From: Purshia tridentata
Lineage: Eukaryota; Streptophyta; Magnoliopsida; Rosales; Rosaceae
Assembly: GCA_003254885.1 (NCBI GenBank)
Contig: QANT01003290.1
Location: forward strand, 1 to 20,558
Direction of reading: 5' to 3'
DNA length: 20,558 bases
How positions within the stretch are numbered: position 1 is the stretch's first letter; each line of letters starts with the position of its first letter. The notes beneath the pieces are model-generated. The model did no database searches and had not been told where the DNA came from. It saw only the letters and a list, made by a program, of their open reading frames with translations. A program made the position numbers and the translations under genes. Positions 16,810 to 20,558 of this stretch are shown in pieces.

Positions 16810-18628
16810 TGTAACGACCCGTACTCTGTAAGGTAAATTTTTGAATTTTAATTTGGCCTTCGGGGCCTAAAGTTGACTTTGGGTTCAAGTGAGATGTTAC
16901 TTTTGACCTTAGGTTCATTAGGAAGGCCTCAGGCTTATGAGTCTATAGACATGCGGCATGTCCCGTTTGGAGGAACGGTTTGAAAATTTTGAACGTGGCA
17001 AGAGACCCAGAAGTTGAATTTTAAATTATTGGGTCCTTGGAGTAGACTTTGACATGGCTGCTTAGAGCGTGACTCCATGAGTTCGTAGACACGAAATACG
17101 TGTCAAATGGAGTTACCGTTTGTAAGTTATGGACGAGTGAATTAAGTGCCAGACTCATAATTTGGGTGACTTGGCATTTAAAGATTCCAGAAAATTTTGG
17201 AATCTTCTCTCTCATTCTATTTCTCTCCTCCTTCTCCCCTCAGCCCGCAGAGCTTTCCTTTTCCTCTCCCTGCGCACGATCCCTCCCTTCCAGCTTGCTT
17301 CCGGCCAGACCCGGCCACAGACGACTCTTCTCTTGCCGACGCCAGCCAGCCCAGCGACCCTCCACGACGTCGACCCAACCTCTGCCGTGCGCTGCTACTA
17401 GGAAGAAACCCCACAAGTCGCCAGTCCTCCCCCAGTTTCCGGCCAGTTTTCTGGCGCAACTTCCGCTCATTTAGGTGGGTTTCCTCCCTCTCTCTCTTCC
17501 ATCTTTAAGCTCCCCTGTATTGTGCTGTTAAGTTGGGGTATTTCAAGAATGGGAAATTAAGGACTTAGGTTCCAATCTAGGAAGCCTTCGATCTGCGGCT
17601 TAGGGGTGCTAATTGGTGGTCGGATTAGTTAATTTCCAACCTTAGGAACTCTTAATTTTGGTTTAGAACCCTGAGCTTCAAGGAAAATTAAAAGAATTGG
17701 AAGTTGGTGAATGAGGGGCTTGGCCATTTTCGGTGTTTGCTTGAAAATGGGGGAATTGGAACGATCTAGTGATATTTTAGCCAATTTCCACCATTTAGAA
17801 ACTTAATTCGGAGTTTGGGTTGATGGGTTCGAAGGAAAGGGTAAAATTTGTGATTTGTGGGTTGGAGGCACCACTTCGTTTGGGGGTTGAGGTTAATATG
17901 ATCCCTTAACCGTAAAGTTTAGGATTTATTGTTGACTTTGGATTTTTACTAAGCGGGTTATTAGCTCGGGTTGTATAGAAAAGACTGAGATTGACAAAAC
18001 CCCAATTTGTTGGCTGTGGACGCTTTAAACTTTGGAACTAATGGTGTAATTATCTCTTTCTTATAGGGGCTACACCCGAGATTGAGGGCGACCCAGCCGA
18101 GCAGTGAGACTAGATCTCTTGACTGTGAGTGGACCTTGTTTTATTAAAGTTTATTGAATTTCAAGTCGAATCTTATTTTTCTTATGTTGCTTGGCCGTGA
18201 ATTTCAATTATCGAAATTGATTTTTGGGATCTTAAGTGTTATAAAATGAGATAGACAGACTGATATTACTTATTAATTTATTATTACTGAGTCTCTATAA
18301 AAGAAAAAAATAATAATTTAAATGATGGTTTCCTTGGGCAATTATTGATTTTCTCGTTAATTCTAAGAAAGTCTTGAATTGAGTTATATGATTTCGATCG
18401 GAGTGATTGAAGAACGGTCGGTTTTGAATCTTATTAAGCACCCATTTAGTACCTGTTCTATATACTGAAATTTTATAGGTCTTTGGGACCCATCACGGCA
18501 CACACTTAGGCTTTGAGCCGTGTGCTGAGATGCTTTGCCCTTTGGGAGTGACCCTGCGTGCATGTACGGCAGTTCAGTGGCCCTGCATGTGTATGATAGA
18601 TCGCGACTCTACACATGTACGACAGGTT
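16810..18628 (+). mobile_element. Family-B-related gypsy-type LTR, plus strand, 3' end cut by CACTA element
   Basis: Starts TGTAACGACCCGTAC. It aligns with the minus-strand family-B copies over the first ~700 bp (GACATGCGGCATG, AGTTCGTAGACACG, the TTCCAGAAAATTTTGG stretch, the CT-rich leader, CCGGCCAGTTTTCTGG, AGGTGGGTTT), but clearly more diverged than those two are from each other. Later parts resemble family A in layout: CGACCCAGCCGAGCAGTGAG...GTGAGTGGA (about 18089-18134) and TTTGGGACCCATC...GGCTTTGAGCCGTGTG (18483-18524). It stops at 18628, where a CACTA terminus begins. The proline/serine-rich frames at 17100-17508 come from the CT-rich leader; I see no domain in them and do not call a gene. 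Confidence 0.7.
18499..18524 (+). other. Hairpin CACAC...GGCT/AGCC...GTGTG in LTR B
   Basis: CACACACTTAGGCTTTGAGCCGTGTG pairs like 16289-16314. The bulge differs (ACTTA against ATATA) while both stems are kept. Confidence 0.6.
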
Positions 18629-19516
18629 CACTATTACAAAAATGCTCAAAGATATCACTTCATATATGTCAGTTTTAAACGTAACTGATATAGTTAAATT
18701 TTAAATATCGATTGTAATTTTATTTTTGAAAGACTAATATATATAACAGTTTAGATATGAGCTATATGGCCAGTTTTTAAAATATGATATCTTAAGTTTT
18801 TAAATTTATTCCACTGTTCATTAAAACTGATATCTAACGTAAAAACTATTAATTCTAATAAAAGAGACACTGCTTCCATAAACATCAAATTATTTTTTCT
18901 GCCTAAAACATAACACAAAACACGCCTCAACAATCAACACAAACCCCAAACAACCGCAGCTCTCTTCTCTCTCCTCCATCACCGTCACTCTTTCTCTCTG
19001 ATTATCCATTGTGCAGGGCGACCGGCGATGAAACTGGTCCCATCTTCTTCCTTTCCTTCTCCTCTCTCTTCCCTACCCTTCTCTTCCTCTGAATCCCAGC
19101 CAAATATCTAATCGAACCCAAACAGGTTCAAAACCCTCGCCGGTGGTTTTTCGATTCCTGCGACGACGATGCATGAAACCACCTTCTTCCTCCTCCTCTC
19201 ATCACGGCAAGCACATGGGTGTATTCACTTTGTCCTATTGACCGCTGTAGGCGGCGTGTAGAAGAAGAACAGTCGGCGGGACTTTGCCGGTGATTTTGTA
19301 ATTCCGGCGGCGTCGTGACTTCTCACCACCCCTAAAAGCCACCTCTCCTTGAGCTGAACCATTTGGTGCCATCACCCAGTCCAATCGACCTCTGTTGCGA
19401 TTTCTTGAAGTTGAATAACTATATCCACTTTTTGTATTGGTAAGCAGCTTGTCTCAAATTTATGCGCAATAGTATATTTTTTCTGTGCTGTGGTCTAAAA
19501 CTTGTTTTTTGTAAGA

Positions 19517-19521
19517 CTTCT
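19517..19521. repeat. Target site duplication CTTCT of solo LTR F, left copy
   Basis: CTTCT precedes TGTTAGTG at 19522 and recurs at 20298-20302. Confidence 0.85.
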
Positions 19522-20297
19522 TGTTAGTGCTCGGATCGGCATTCGTATAGTCCACAGGTGGGTACCCGACACCTATCCCCTGCTCATCGCATTGACCGTT
19601 GACCGAAGGGATGACTCAACCCTGGGTATGTCATGACCGAGCCGAGCTCAGAGACCTGTGGAGTCAACCACAGTTCGTCTCATCTACCCAGATCGGGGTC
19701 GGTCTCACAGGACAGTTCGGTAGTGATTGGATCGGACCGGTCCCATACAGATCATGTCGGCATCGACCTGCAGTACACATTCTCCACGGGACATCAACTC
19801 AAGTATTGGGTGCGCAAAAGTCTTCTATCTGACACAGGGATGGCATGACTTGACGGTTGCTTCGTCCCTTCACCAACCTACCATGCCTGCATTTAATGAC
19901 CAAGTGGCTTAGTGGGTAAAATGAACGATACAGATGTCTCCACGTGGCCCATTGACAGCCGCCCATCTACATGCAGGTATCTGGTATTTTGCCTATAAAT
20001 AGCCTATTTCTCCCACTTTCAGGGGGAGGGAGAAAAAAAAGAAAAGAATATACAGAAAGCAAATATCATCTGAATTGATTTCAAGCCTAGCTCTTGAGAT
20101 TAATCGTGATTTCCCTACTGTTTTCTAACTTACACACCGGAGGGTTCTTAGCTAACACCTCACTGGTGTAAGTTCCCACTGTTGTTCTCCATTTTCATAC
20201 AGGAATTATCGAAGATTCGAGATCGAAGGGAGCAAGATCAAGTCTACCCTTTCTCATCCACGTTGGTTCAGAAAACCTCCAGTTTTTTGCATCAACA
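19522..20297 (+). mobile_element. Solo LTR 'F', 776 bp
   Basis: Starts TGTTAGTGCTCGGATC and ends TTTTTTGCATCAACA, with a perfect CTTCT duplication on both sides and no internal region. It is noticeably more GC-rich in its first 400 bp than its surroundings. A TATA-like box is at 19994-20001, followed about 30 bp on by a GA-rich leader start. It is unrelated in sequence to the A, B, D and E LTRs. Lineage is uncertain; the start and the GCATCAACA end would suit a Ty3/gypsy Tat-type LTR, from memory. The frames at 19599-19912 lie inside the LTR, overlap one another in several phases and have no recognised domain, so they are not called. Confidence 0.85.
19994..20001 (+). promoter_or_regulatory. 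TATA-like box of LTR F
   Basis: TATAAATA within GCCTATAAATAGCC, upstream of an A/G-rich stretch. The position (about 470 bp into a 776-bp LTR) fits a U3/R boundary about 30 bp downstream. Confidence 0.6.
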
Positions 20298-20302
20298 CTT
20301 CT
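20298..20302. repeat. Target site duplication CTTCT of solo LTR F, right copy
   Basis: Identical to 19517-19521. Confidence 0.85.
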
Positions 20303-20465
20303 ATATTGCAGGCCATATTAAGTGAGTTCTACAAGCCTTAGCTATTGACTGAGAAAACAGTGGTATATGATGTAAGCTAAAATCAGCTGCATAATTGATC
20401 TCCTAGTGATATAAGGATATTGATATTCAGTTTCATTCTTGGAGTTCCATTAGGACTAGCCAGTT

Positions 20466-20506
20466 GCAATTAGGATGTGTATATGCTTATGGACTATCCT
20501 AATTGC
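20466..20506. repeat. 11-bp perfect inverted repeat with 19-base loop
   Basis: GCAATTAGGAT (20466-20476) and ATCCTAATTGC (20496-20506) are exact reverse complements. The rest of 20303-20558 is AT-rich and I see no gene in it. Confidence 0.8.
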
Positions 20507-20558
20507 TAAAGGAGTTCTTTAATATATATAAAAGACATTTAGTTACAATCTGATAGCA

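Larger units (their letters stand above)
18629..20558 (+). mobile_element. CACTA (En/Spm-type) DNA transposon, left end, runs off window
   Basis: CACTATTACAAAAATGCTC at 18629 is a plant CACTA terminal inverted repeat in form, preceded by GTT (18626-18628), the likely 3-bp target duplication. The next ~220 bp carry subterminal repeats in both orientations around the motif AACTGATAT (18683-18691, 18835-18843, and inverted near 18664-18674), as CACTA transposases bind. Then come about 450 bp of CT-rich leader-like sequence (about 18955-19440) and a possible splice donor, TTGGTAAGC at about 19438. After solo LTR F, CTATATTGCAG at about 20301-20311 looks like the acceptor. No transposase coding sequence is visible, and the matching right terminus (ending ...TAGTG) is not in the window, so full size and autonomy are unknown. 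Confidence 0.75.

Noticed and set aside
17100..17508. Overlapping Ser/Pro/Arg-rich frames of 79-124 codons
   Set aside because: Three phases are open at once because the LTR-B leader is CT- and GC-rich; no domain is visible and the related B copies do not preserve them.
19599..19912. Three overlapping plus-strand frames
   Set aside because: All are inside solo LTR F, in different phases, with no domain.
1..20558. A novel defence system, operon or other multi-gene system
   Set aside because: There are no intact coding regions; everything identifiable is transposon-derived or simple repeat.

Overview
This window is plant nuclear DNA made almost wholly of transposable elements. The evidence is long LTRs starting TG and ending CA with 5-bp target duplications, a priming site of the Athila/Tat type, a gypsy-type Gag zinc-knuckle fragment, a CACTA terminus, very long AT-rich non-coding stretches and low-complexity tracts. 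It looks like pericentromeric or intergenic heterochromatin of a flowering plant, probably a eudicot; the sequence does not fix the species. I find no intact host gene, no tRNA or rRNA, and no complete transposon protein. The only recognisable protein is a broken Gag tail.

Layout, left to right. (1) 1-732: minus-strand start of a long gypsy-type LTR ('family B'), cut by the window edge. (2) 747-3629: a 2.88-kb solo LTR ('D') flanked by CAAAT. (3) 3635-4330: a second family-B LTR piece, minus strand. (4) 4331-6152: a family-A LTR, minus strand. (5) 6153-6579: an internally deleted gypsy remnant (Gag zinc knuckles fused to a 3' tail), which resumes at 14956-15049 and runs into (9), a plus-strand family-A LTR at 15050-16809. 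(6) That remnant is split by a solo LTR 'E0' (6580-8615 plus 14595-14950, target duplication GACCC/AACCC). (7) E0 is in turn split by a complete non-autonomous LTR element 'E1' (8616-14589, 5974 bp, perfect CTTTT duplication). (8) E1 consists of a 1957-bp 5' LTR, a 2109-bp non-coding internal domain and a 1908-bp 3' LTR. (10) 16810-18628: a plus-strand family-B LTR. (11) From 18629 to the window end: a CACTA DNA transposon terminus, with a 776-bp solo LTR 'F' (19522-20297, CTTCT duplication) inside it.

Nothing here works together as a pathway. What the window records is an order of events: gypsy remnant, then E0, then E1; family-B LTRs inserted into family-A LTRs; D landing in B; F landing in the CACTA element. 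The most unusual points are the two family-A LTRs facing each other head to head, each followed outward by a family-B LTR; a doubled polypurine-tract/LTR-start junction; hairpins shared between different LTR families; and the decayed E1 priming site, whose three changes all look like methyl-cytosine decay. Element boundaries backed by a visible target duplication (D, E0, E1, F) are firm. Family and lineage names are from memory and are less certain.
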